Of a stretch of DNA of 19,733 nt, positions 10,852 through 19,039 are shown piece by piece. The position numbers and the translations under genes are program-made. The notes below the pieces were generated by a model. The model was not told the origin of the DNA, did no database searches, and was given only the letters and a program-made list of their open reading frames with translations. The stretch's first letter is position 1, and the number at the start of each line of letters is the position of its first letter. This DNA comes from Conidiobolus incongruus B7586 (Eukaryota > Entomophthoromycota > Entomophthoromycetes > Entomophthorales > Conidiobolaceae). The DNA lies in NCBI GenBank assembly GCA_000697335.1, contig JNEM01009466.1, positions 1 through 19,733 of the forward strand. Reading direction: 5' to 3'.

Positions 10852-10871
10852 CCGATAAAGCTGTGAAGAAA

Positions 10872-10878
10872 TATAAAT
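10872..10878 (+). promoter_or_regulatory. TATA-like box of receptor gene 2
   Basis: TATAAAT lies 43 bp before the ATG at 10915, matching the 45-bp distance in paralog 1. Confidence 0.45.
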
Positions 10879-10891
10879 TGAAGTTTAGGTA

Positions 10892-10918
10892 ATGACAAGT
10901 AGGAAATTTTTACAATGA
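10892..10918 (+). other. Short upstream ORF overlapping the receptor gene 2 start
   Basis: ATG at 10892 opens eight codons (MTSRKFLQ) and stops at TGA 10916-10918, overlapping the main ATG as ATGA. If transcripts start before 10892, this would make translation of the receptor depend on leaky scanning or reinitiation. The TATA-like box is only 14 bp upstream, so the mRNA may begin after it. Confidence 0.35.
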
Positions 10919-11963
10919 ATAATTATGATCCTTACGAGTTTAGCGAAAGGATTGCTACGGTGGTACATCCTGTTGGATTAACTTGTTCTGGAATTGTTTT
11001 ACTGAGTTTGTTTGTAATGGCAGTTGTTGATTTTAGACTTGTAAACAGAACCACGATAAGGTTCATCGTGGCAATATGTATATCGAATACGTTAACGCAG
11101 TCAACGGATCTAATCGCTAACAAAGTCAATAGTCTAACAGGTACACCTTGGTGTAGTGTTTTGACCATTATAAGAGGATTCCAGTACTTGTATCAACCTA
11201 TGATCAATTTGGGCATGGCTCATCATCTATATAGAAACCATATTTACCATAATATTACAACGAGAGTCGATGAATTCATGCTTTGGTGTCAGATCATAGC
11301 TGTTATCGTGATGGTCATGATTACTATGCACGTATTCAGTTTTTTCCAAGAATATCCGGGATCTGTGGCATGTATGCCAATCACTGACAGTTTGATTGCG
11401 TTTCAATTATACTATGGTTTTCTCGCCAGTCTCAATACGATCACAATGCTATATTCAATCTATATAACAGTGATGGGTGGGTACAAACTCGAGCCAAAGT
11501 CACGAAATCCACTCCAAGAAAATCCCGAAGACAAGAGAATTATCCATGGGTTTAAAATTAAACCTCGCAAAATTGCAAAACGTTTATTTCTTTATCCTTT
11601 GGCTACGGTTATCACACTTGCCCCCCAAACCGCAGTGATGGGTATGGTTGTTACAGGTACCTTTTATGATGACATTTTCCCCCTCCGTACTGCTAGTATC
11701 GGTCTCTCTGGAGTACTTACATTCGTAGCATTCCTAAGAGATCCCACAATCAAAATCAGTTTCAGAATTTTTAGGTTTCAGGTTTGTAATCTCTTCAAAG
11801 GTAATACTTCCACTATCACCAATACCCCCATATACTAACTTAAAATTTAGTCAAGTCATTAAAAAAAGAACAGCAAGATTCCGAATATAATTTATCTAGG
11901 AATTCTATTTGGGATACGAATCGCATTCATACATCTATTTTAAACATTTTAAAAACTATGTAA
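10915..11963 (+). CDS. Seven-transmembrane receptor-like protein, paralog 2
   Basis: There are two exons: 10915-11800, then 11851-11963 after a 50-nt intron with TACTAAC at 11833-11839. The product is also 332 residues. It aligns with paralog 1 almost throughout, with one extra residue in the third inner loop and one fewer in the tail. About two thirds of the residues match in the N-terminal part. Shared features are IVHP/VVHP before span 1, DFR-VNR after it, C80 and C153, the MAHHLYR-H block after span 3, IKPRKIAKRL before span 6, FYDDIFPL before span 7, RDPTIKISFRIF, and the tail motif DSEYNLSRNSIWD. Most third codon positions in exon 1 differ between the paralogs, so the duplication is not recent. 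The same intron position and phase in both shows that it predates the duplication. Role: probable plasma-membrane receptor; ligand unknown. Confidence 0.85.
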
Positions 11964-13101
11964 TTTTATAAGTTATGATGGAATCATAAATCAGGATAAT
12001 AAATAATTTATTGATATAATTAATTAAATGGATAGTTTGGTAAATATATTTTTCGGAATATATATATATATATGAGTATTAATAAACTAGCTAAATTATT
12101 GAGACAATTAAATTATACTTAGTTAATATTGGAATATTATTCAAAAATCCATACTTTTATCAATTTGATTTGACCTAAATAGAAATTTTTTAATAAATTT
12201 TATAATTTAATTAGTCAATATATTGTTATCTATTGGTATTCTAGAAAATTGATATTTGTCTAAATAATATGTATTAAAATATTAAACATTTTAAAATTTT
12301 ATTTAAAATATTATTTTTAATCGATTCAAACAATCACAAAAATTGATAAATATTGAATAATCTCGAAGTATCTATTAATTCCGAAGTATTAATGAAATAT
12401 AATACTTATATTTAGTGTATATTATGAACTATGAATAAAATAATCTGATTTGGAAATTATATAATTAAAAAATTTTGAATTATTCTCGAATTTCTCAATA
12501 ATCGTTTCAGTAAAAGTACTCAATATAATTTTTTTAATTTAATCAATAGTTTTAAGCAAATTCAATTTCATAATGATAAACAGTCATAATAATTTGGTCT
12601 CTCTTTTAGTCTCATGTGTAAAAATTGAATTTGAAAAGGTAATGTGCTTTGAAATTTTCTTACCAAAATTTGCTATATAGAGAAAATATATGATATGGAT
12701 ATTTAATAAATTAATAAATACTAAATTAAATCAAGTTACGAATATATGTAGTATGATAGCGAAAACCATTTATCACGGTGTTTTGAAATAAATATAAGTT
12801 ATAATTTAAAAAACGGGTTTCAAAATTTTGCTAAAATTTATATTAACCATTTTCAAAAATGGCGTCGTGAAATAAATATATCATACTAATTTAAATTTTT
12901 AATATTTTATGAAATTTCCTTTAACCTTCTCAAATTCTAAATTTGTTCAAAATTTAGTTTACAATATTAGATTTTAAAGTATAGTTTCTTTGGATTTTCA
13001 CTATTAAAAATGTGATTTTTCACTCTATTTATTTATTCAATTTTGGATGTATTAATAGTAATATGAGATGATAAAGAGTATAAAATATGGCAAACAAATC
13101 T
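11964..13101. other. AT-rich stretch without a gene
   Basis: No coding frame was found. A 13-base direct repeat (TGAAATAAATATA at 12784-12796 and 12868-12880) and a small hairpin with 7-bp arms (12847-12862) lie in a patch that is slightly richer in G and C. A TA run lies at 12058-12073. I assign no function. Confidence 0.45.
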
Positions 13102-13125
13102 TATATATATATATATATATATATA
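13102..13125. repeat. TA dinucleotide microsatellite
   Basis: About twelve TA units lie just past the 3' end of the minus-strand secreted gene at 13144-13371. Confidence 0.9.
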
Positions 13126-13143
13126 CCAATATAACTATAAAAA

Positions 13144-13371
13144 TTAATAGTTATTACTTGAAGGTCGATATGGACTACCTCCGCCATAGAGATTCCAGCC
13201 GCCACCAATCAAAGATCCAGCTAAAGGCAATTCTCCTACCAAACCACCTACTAATGGGCCTAAGATAGGTGATCCTCCTATGGGGCCTCCGCTACCTCCA
13301 TAACCTCCTCCTCCCAACAGAGGAGTGGATTGAGCCAATGGAACCAAGATCAAAGCTAGATTCAATTTCAT
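13144..13371 (-). CDS. Small secreted glycine-rich protein, family member A
   Basis: This 75-residue protein has a signal peptide at residues 1-15 (MKLNLALILVPLAQS) that probably cleaves before TPLLGG. A Gly-rich stretch (20-33) follows, then a hydrophobic Gly-spaced segment PLVGGLVGELPLAGSLIGG (39-57), then a short Tyr/Ser/Pro tail (YGGGSPYRPSSNNY). There is no cysteine. Members B (15235-15612) and C (16569-16802) share the head and the hydrophobic segment and lie on the same strand. A TATA box 60-69 bp before the ATG supports this start. The function is not recognised; a wall, surface or matrix protein is the obvious guess for a fungus, and Gly-x-x-x-Gly spacing could also suit membrane association. 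The stop is TAA. Confidence 0.75.
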   Translation of the reverse strand: MKLNLALILVPLAQSTPLLGGGGYGGSGGPIGGSPILGPLVGGLVGELPLAGSLIGGGWNLYGGGSPYRPSSNNY

Positions 13372-13827
13372 CGTGAGTTATATTGATTGTTTGGATAATT
13401 GTGTCATAAAATATTATAACCACTCACCCGCTTTTATAAATTTTTATAACTCACCACTGCGATAATTGGGAGTGATATATTCATCAATGTGACTACATTG
13501 CATTTGATTAAATAAACTAAAAGTTAAATAATGTAAGCATTGGTATTCTCCTGGGGGTAATTCAATATGGGATTTAGAATGAGAAGCTTTTCAAAAATGG
13601 TAAAATTTGTATCAAGGGGTAGAGTTAATAAATTTAAAAAATTGATAAGTTTAAAATATGTTTTATCAGAGCTTAATGATTTTGTATTCTATAGCTATAT
13701 TTTATTCATTTGACTATTAACATAAATTTTAATTCTAAAAATATAATTCAATTGATAATAATATGATTATAAATCCATTCTCGAATACTATATAATATTA
13801 TAAATCATAGCAATTTTTATAATAAAC
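13372..13827. other. Upstream region of secreted gene A
   Basis: Apart from the TATA box it holds a patch with two ACTCACC copies near 13422 and 13451 and GC-richer sequence to about 13620, then turns fully AT-rich. I found no gene. Confidence 0.5.
13431..13440 (-). promoter_or_regulatory. TATA box of secreted gene A
   Basis: On the minus strand this reads TTTATAAAAG, 60-69 bp upstream of the ATG at 13371. Members B and C have boxes at nearly the same distance. A rare CCCCT (minus strand, 13619-13615), the stress-response-element core known from yeasts, lies about 245 bp upstream; that link is weak. Confidence 0.5.
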
Positions 13828-14960
13828 TAATCTAAACTATTTAAATTTAAATAATATGAATTTTTGAGATTAAATTTAAATACAAATGTTATAATATATT
13901 TTATAAAAAATATATTATATTAAATTAATTCTCTCTTTGATTATTAATAATTTTTTGCTACACTCTTGACAAATTTTTAAAAAGTTTTTTTATTAGATTA
14001 TAGCTTGATGCTTTATATATTAATTAAATGATATATTGGAATTTATTATTTTATAATTATATCTTCTAATTATTTAAAGTAACTGTAATCATATAAGTTA
14101 TAATTTAATGAGTATATTAAATATAGTAATATATCTCAGTTATTTTTAATTAGAGAATTTTCTATAGCTTGAATTTTATATATATTTTACTTATTATATA
14201 TATTAATATATATTTATAAATAATATTAAAAATATCAATTAAAAATAATTAGAATTGAAAATACAAATATATATATTTATAATGATTTTAAAATATTTTT
14301 TTATTATTTAACCAAATTTTTAATTTTTATTTTAATAAAGAATTATATTAAAGAATTTAATTTATTTAATATAATAACTTAATATAGAACTTTGATATTT
14401 AATTATACCTTAATAGGCTTTTAAATTATAATAATAATAATTTTTCTAAATTTTCAATAAATTAAAAAAATATTAGCCTTAAATTATATTAATAAAATAT
14501 ATATATAACCAATATTAAATAATTAGATTACTGTTCAATAAAAATAATTAATGTTTTTAATGAATATTTAACCTTTTTATTAATTATATTTATAATAGGT
14601 AATTTTTTCAAAATTAATAAATTTAAAAATTATTCACTTTGTGATAAATGATGTATTCAAATAAAATATTATTTTTATTAATTATTTAACAATTTTATAT
14701 AACTTTAGAAGGCTTTTTATAAAGTTTTAATAACGTTAAATTAAAACAATTATATAATTATTAACTAGCTTAAATATAAATAAAGTAAATAAAATAATTT
14801 GAAAATAAAGTTTATTAATAAATAAATATTATATATAATAATATATAAATTAAAATATCTATTTTCATATATACTATATATATAATTTGGTTCATAAATT
14901 AATAAATATATTTGAAAAATTAAAAATTAAAATATTTTCTATAATATTGGCTTTGAAATA
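13828..14960 (-). mobile_element. Mariner copy 2, heavily decayed
   Basis: This aligns along its whole length with copy 1 in the same orientation. Matching landmarks include the left end near 13855 (AATAATATGAATTTTT against AATAATGGGAATTTTTT), the TTTTTGCTA segment near 13962, the TCATATAAGTTATAAT segment near 14092, GTTATTTTTAATTAGA near 14139, and TTTGAAAAATTAAAAATTAA near 14919 at the right end. Where copy 1 has G or C, this copy mostly has A or T. No transposase frame of useful length survives. The ends are approximate. It separates secreted genes A and B. Confidence 0.75.
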
Positions 14961-15234
14961 ATATATTATTATAAAAATTTATTAATATTAAAATTATATT
15001 AAAATTAATATCGAATTTATATAACGTTAATTGATCAAAAATTTGATATATATTAATTTTATAACTTAATTCATTAAATACATATTAGATGGTTGAAATT
15101 AAAGTAATAATAGAAAGTAAATAGAAGATTTAATTATAATATTTTTAATATTGTTCAATTAAAATCTTGTGGTTTATTGAATATAAAATTATATTTCATA
15201 ATAAATAATAAATAAATATAATTTGGATCATATA
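14961..15234. other. AT-rich spacer, 3' side of secreted gene B
   Basis: I see nothing beyond AT-rich DNA that must contain the terminator of gene B. Confidence 0.5.
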
Positions 15235-15612
15235 TTAAACTTCACCATTAGTAGCTGGTTGAGTTTGAGCATAATTGGGAGAAGGCGTATTGGTACTACT
15301 AGGGAGTGGTGGTGCAGTAGTAACTGGAGGTACGTAGGTGTTACTGGGTGGGGGAACAGTAGTAACTGGAGGCTGGTAATTATTACTGGGAGGTTGATAA
15401 TTACTTGGGGGTTGGTAGCTTCCACTTCCTCGATGAGGTCTTCCACCATAAGGACTACCACCATAAGGACTTCCAACATATCCGCCATAGCCACCAAAGG
15501 ATCCATCGCCACCAAGAAGAGATCCTACAATTGGTAATCCTCCTAACAACCCACCTAGAAGAGGAGCAGATTGGACAAATGGAAGAAATATTAAAGTGAC
15601 AATGAATTTCAT
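15235..15612 (-). CDS. Small secreted Gly/Pro-rich protein, family member B
   Basis: This 125-residue protein has a signal peptide at residues 1-15 (MKFIVTLIFLPFVQS), followed by APLLGG as in the other two members. Residues 18-35 are a hydrophobic Gly-spaced segment containing LPIVGSLLGG. Residues 36-64 are Gly/Tyr/Ser/Pro repeats (GGYGGY, then SPYGG twice). Residues 65-99 carry three (N)YQPP units and two PPVTT units, and the end is Ser/Thr/Pro-rich. There is no cysteine. The Thr/Ser/Pro tail is typical of O-glycosylated extracellular or wall proteins in fungi and is absent from members A and C. The opposite-strand frames over it are shadows of its repeat-rich sequence. The start is supported by a TATA box 63-72 bp upstream. 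The exact function is unknown. Confidence 0.8.
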   Translation of the reverse strand: MKFIVTLIFLPFVQSAPLLGGLLGGLPIVGSLLGGDGSFGGYGGYVGSPYGGSPYGGRPHRGSGSYQPPSNYQPPSNNYQPPVTTVPPPSNTYVPPVTTAPPLPSSTNTPSPNYAQTQPATNGEV

Positions 15613-15674
15613 TATATAATTTGACAGAATTATATTTGATAATGTGATATTAGAAGTCTAATCTATATGACCGG

Positions 15675-15709
15675 CTTTTATATTTAATCGCACGTGGTAT
15701 ATAACGTCA
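15675..15709 (-). promoter_or_regulatory. Promoter of secreted gene B: TATA, E-box, CRE-like site
   Basis: On the minus strand AATATAAAAG (15684-15675) lies 63-72 bp before the ATG. Just upstream of it is the palindrome CACGTG (15691-15696), the core bound by bHLH factors such as Cbf1/Pho4. Before that is TGACGT (15709-15704), a CRE/ATF half site. The grouping is seen directly; factor identities are inferred from known fungal motifs. Confidence 0.45.
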
Positions 15710-16568
15710 TTGTAATAGTAAATCAGAGGAGACATACATTTGCAAAGGGATACTCACATTTGAAATCTAGCATTTCTCAATTTAGAGTAAACAATTTTGG
15801 GTTAAAGAATTTAAACCAAATAAATGTTTACTTTGATTTTAGATTGAATAAACTTGATAATCAATTAAATTTTATGTGCTAAATATATTCGATTCAATTT
15901 CCTTAAATTATTAAATAATAGTCAAAGTTCTATATTGGATATTGTTCTTATATATTATCAAGGTTTTAAATTTTTTTATAAATTGTTTTTTTTGATTACA
16001 AAAATTCTCTATTCTTTAATAATTAATTATTTAGCAATATATCTTTATATAATGATATTATTACCTAGGTTCAAATTAAATACTTGTGATAATTACTAAT
16101 AATTAATTTATATTATTCACATTAAAGTGAAGTTTAGCATATCAATTTTGATGTTAAATATTTTATTTTTTAAAATTGATATGACCAAATTTAATTAAAC
16201 TCGAATTTTTTACTGTTACACTATGATAATTTAATGTTAAAAAATTAATATATATATATATATATATATATTGTGAATTCTTACTTTAATTTTATTATAT
16301 GGTATCAATAACAAATTAGATATATTTTAGCCTGAATATTAGTTAAAAACTATTAAAAAATTAAAGAGTCAATTATAGATCAAATTGCAGATTTATAATA
16401 TAAAACTTTTTAATGTTTTTAATTTTGATATTATTAAAATTGTTTAATGGTTTATTCACAAGCATAAATATGTATAATAATATAATACAAATCAAAAGTA
16501 TCTAATATCAATATTCCAATTTACATATTTTAAATTGTTGATAATATCTGGCGGATTAACAATTATTG
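15710..16568. other. Spacer between secreted genes B and C
   Basis: An open frame of about 60 codons in the B promoter region (15694-15882, plus strand) begins with GTG and has no protein character. The rest is AT-rich with a TA run at 16247-16271. I found no gene. Confidence 0.5.
16247..16271. repeat. TA dinucleotide microsatellite
   Basis: About twelve TA units in intergenic DNA. Confidence 0.9.
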
Positions 16569-16802
16569 CTAGAGAGCAGATAGTAATTGTTTGGAGTTTG
16601 ATAGAGGATAACCCCCATAAGGATTGCCGCCTTCACCAAGGAGAGTTCCCACAATTGGCAAGTTTCCTACTAATCCGCCAACCAAAGGACTGATAATGGA
16701 CAATCCTTCTAAAAGACCACCATTACTTGGGTAACTTCCACCTCCCAAAAGAGGAGCAGATTAAATTAATGAAACTAACGCGAAAGCGAGAGTGAATTTC
16801 AT
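16569..16802 (-). pseudogene. Secreted glycine-rich protein, family member C, one nonsense codon
   Basis: The frame from the ATG at 16802 to the TAG at 16571-16569 spans 78 codons and reads as a close relative of A and B. It has a signal-peptide head MKFTLAFALVSLI, then SAPLLGGGSY, then PLVGGLVGNLPIVGTLLG and a short YGG tail. Codon 14 (16763-16761) is TAA, exactly where A and B have the glutamine codon CAA just before the cleavage region. The other 63 codons are open and keep the family pattern, so the loss is recent, or the stop is sometimes read through; I see no evidence for the latter. A TATA box at the family distance is still present. It is the only one of the family to end in TAG. Confidence 0.75.
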
Positions 16803-18061
16803 ATTTGAAATTATAAAAATTATTTGGGAAAATTATATTATAAACTTCAATCAGTAGCAGAGTTTATATACACTTAATATAAAAATTGACAATGTGGTGT
16901 AAGCTGTTAAAAGTAGCAGGTTTAAAATAATAACTATTTCTTTAATTCAATAAAACTGGTTAGATTGGTTAATCTCTTAATGCCAGATTTCAAGTACCCC
17001 TGAAGATACTTTCAAATTAATAAATATAAATTGTTCAATTTTAGTAATTCATTTTGTAATTCTACTCAAGTAGATGTATGAAAAATTTTGTCTAATATAT
17101 AAAATATCATTATAGTCTAATAAAATACTAATTAAGCTTATTTATAATTCTCTTTCTTCAATTTTTATTTAATTTTCAAATTTTATAAAAATTTTTAATT
17201 TAGATGGTGGATATTTCAAAGAATTTTATTTGGTGCATATGAAAATATAATTTTGAATTTGGATATATCCCAATTAAATATTATTGTCAAATACATATCA
17301 ATATTAATTCATTTTACAGCAAAAATTTTAAATTAATTTAAATTTCAAAATTGACGCCCAAGCTATATATGGGTAACAAATATTTTTGCATTCTAATATT
17401 CAAAATAGTTTAGTATAAATTTTTGAAATCAACCAATAGTAACATAAAAGAAATCTTTAACCATCTATATTTGATTCTGATTTGTAAACTATATCTTGGA
17501 AATATTCCAGAATTATTAAAGATCTGTAAAAATTTTAGGAACATTTAGTACCAATGATATGATTTCATTTGTGGTAATTCAACTCATAAAAATTTGTCAA
17601 TTTTAATTTTTTCTATTTTTGAATTATTCCAAAAATTTTCAAAAGTGGATAGATATAAGTTAGAAAATATGAAATTATTAGTAAAAAATTTTTAACAACT
17701 CAAAAATATTTTATATGTATCAAATAATATAGATATATATCAATATTACAATAATTAAAATATCTAATTGATATCATATTAAATGAGAATAAAAATTTAA
17801 AATTTCAATGAAACAATTTTTTTCGCATCGTGTTAAATTTCAGAGGTTTAAAGAATCAGCCAATTTGATAATCAAGCTTTTAAGGTTTTAAAACGAAATC
17901 ATTTTTTGAATTGCGCTTTATTTTTTCAAACCAAAATTAGATGCATTTAATTATCAATATCCGAGCACATTTGAATTATTGCATTTTAACTAAGATTATG
18001 AAACAATTTCAAAATATAAAATAACAATTGTTATCTGAATTTATTTTTCAATTTTTAAATT
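16803..18061. other. Upstream regions of secreted genes C and D
   Basis: This region lies between divergent genes: C on the minus strand and the 132-residue gene on the plus strand. The first 200 bp are GC-richer and hold the C promoter; the rest is AT-rich without a coding frame. An eight-codon upstream ORF (17998-18024) precedes the plus-strand gene. Confidence 0.5.
16861..16870 (-). promoter_or_regulatory. TATA box of secreted gene C
   Basis: On the minus strand this reads TATATAAACT, 59-68 bp before the ATG. AGTAGCAG occurs on either side of it (16853-16860 and 16912-16919) as a direct repeat. A CCCCT on the plus strand at 16997-17001 lies about 195 bp upstream of the gene. Confidence 0.45.
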
Positions 18062-18460
18062 ATGAAATTTTTAACTCTATCATTACTTTTCATATCAATT
18101 TCATCTTATCCTATTATTGAACGAAGAGCATTTCCAAACGAGCCCTTATCAATATTTGGAAAAACTGTGAATGATGCGATTAACACGATAGTTGAACCAA
18201 TTGCATATCCATTCGACATAGTATGGAATCCTCTTCGACAAACATTGAGATTTGTTCTTGTACCCGTCAGAGATCTTCTCCAAGCAATACAAAATGAACA
18301 TAATGATTTAACAGATGACTTAAAGCGTGATATTATAAAAGCGGTGAGAAACTCAAATGAAGCCTTTACTCAAAAACAATATCAAGCATTCATGAAAAAT
18401 TTAGAAGATTTTGGAAATTTAGCAAAGGCTAGGCAAGGTGATATAGTTGTTGGAATCTAA
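18062..18460 (+). CDS. Small secreted protein of 132 residues, unknown function
   Basis: The ATG at 18062 opens a single exon ending in TAA. Residues 1-15 (MKFLTLSLLFISISS) form a signal peptide. The mature part is hydrophilic and helix-prone with no cysteine. A dibasic RR at residues 21-22 could be a Kex2-type processing site. The middle (about 29-75) alternates hydrophobic and polar residues (GKTVNDAINTIVEPIAYPFD, then LRQTLRFVLVPVRDLLQAI), like amphipathic helices. The C-terminal part is charged (LTDDLKRDIIKAVRNSNEAF). It is not a member of the glycine-rich family nearby and I recognise no homolog. The base composition is GC-richer than the flanks, as for the other genes. A secreted effector-like or surface protein is possible but unproven. 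Confidence 0.7.
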   Translation: MKFLTLSLLFISISSYPIIERRAFPNEPLSIFGKTVNDAINTIVEPIAYPFDIVWNPLRQTLRFVLVPVRDLLQAIQNEHNDLTDDLKRDIIKAVRNSNEAFTQKQYQAFMKNLEDFGNLAKARQGDIVVGI

Positions 18461-19039
18461 AATTAATTGATTGAAAATTATAATTTATTAAAATTTTTAT
18501 ATGCCGCTTTTTCCGACATTATCAAACAAATTATATTGAAATAAAAGCACAGTTGAATGAAAGAAAATTATCATCCTGATTATTTGAATTCGAATATATT
18601 CAGTAATTCACTCTTTTGTTCATATATTTATATCCACTTATCAATTGAATTAATTTTTAGTAAAAATCATAAAAAATTCATTTAATTTATTCTCAATAAT
18701 AGTATAATAGCTAATGTCCAATATTAAAAGGCATATTTTTAAATTCTCAAAAACCAAACATATGATATAAACATAATTTATACAAAGCTTTAATATAGCA
18801 TTTAGAAATTTTTAAGTAATATCTCAATCTTATTAAGTAAATATTTAATTTTCACTTGATATATCGCATTTTAGAATCAATATTAATCTCTAGCTGTCCC
18901 AGATAATCTCAATTCATTGATTGATTACATGATGTTAATAGGGATATAAACAATAGGGTAAGATCAATTTAAATATAATTTGATGGAAATATATTATTTG
19001 TAAAGGTTTATAGAAAGAATAAATATTATTAATAAATAT
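18461..19039. other. AT-rich 3' flank, no gene seen
   Basis: I see no coding frame or RNA. The patch at about 18890-18960 is a little richer in G and C but has no long frame. Confidence 0.5.

Noticed and set aside
8994-11168. Minus-strand open frames over both receptor genes (8994-9236 and 10932-11168)
   Set aside because: They are antisense shadows of the first transmembrane spans; the sense frames are conserved between paralogs and have family features.
12528-12571. Minus-strand ATG starting MKLNLLK, like secreted gene A
   Set aside because: The frame stops after ten codons and there is no TATA box at the family distance; probably chance.
12784-12880. Thirteen-base direct repeat and a small hairpin as a possible element
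   Set aside because: The repeat is mostly A and T and the hairpin stem is only seven pairs; both are plausible by chance in this composition.
15223-15599. Plus-strand and alternative minus-strand open frames over secreted gene B
   Set aside because: They result from its repetitive Gly/Pro codons; only the 125-residue frame has a signal peptide and matches A and C.
15694-15882. Plus-strand frame of about 60 codons upstream of gene B
   Set aside because: It needs a GTG start, overlaps the B promoter motifs and has no protein character.
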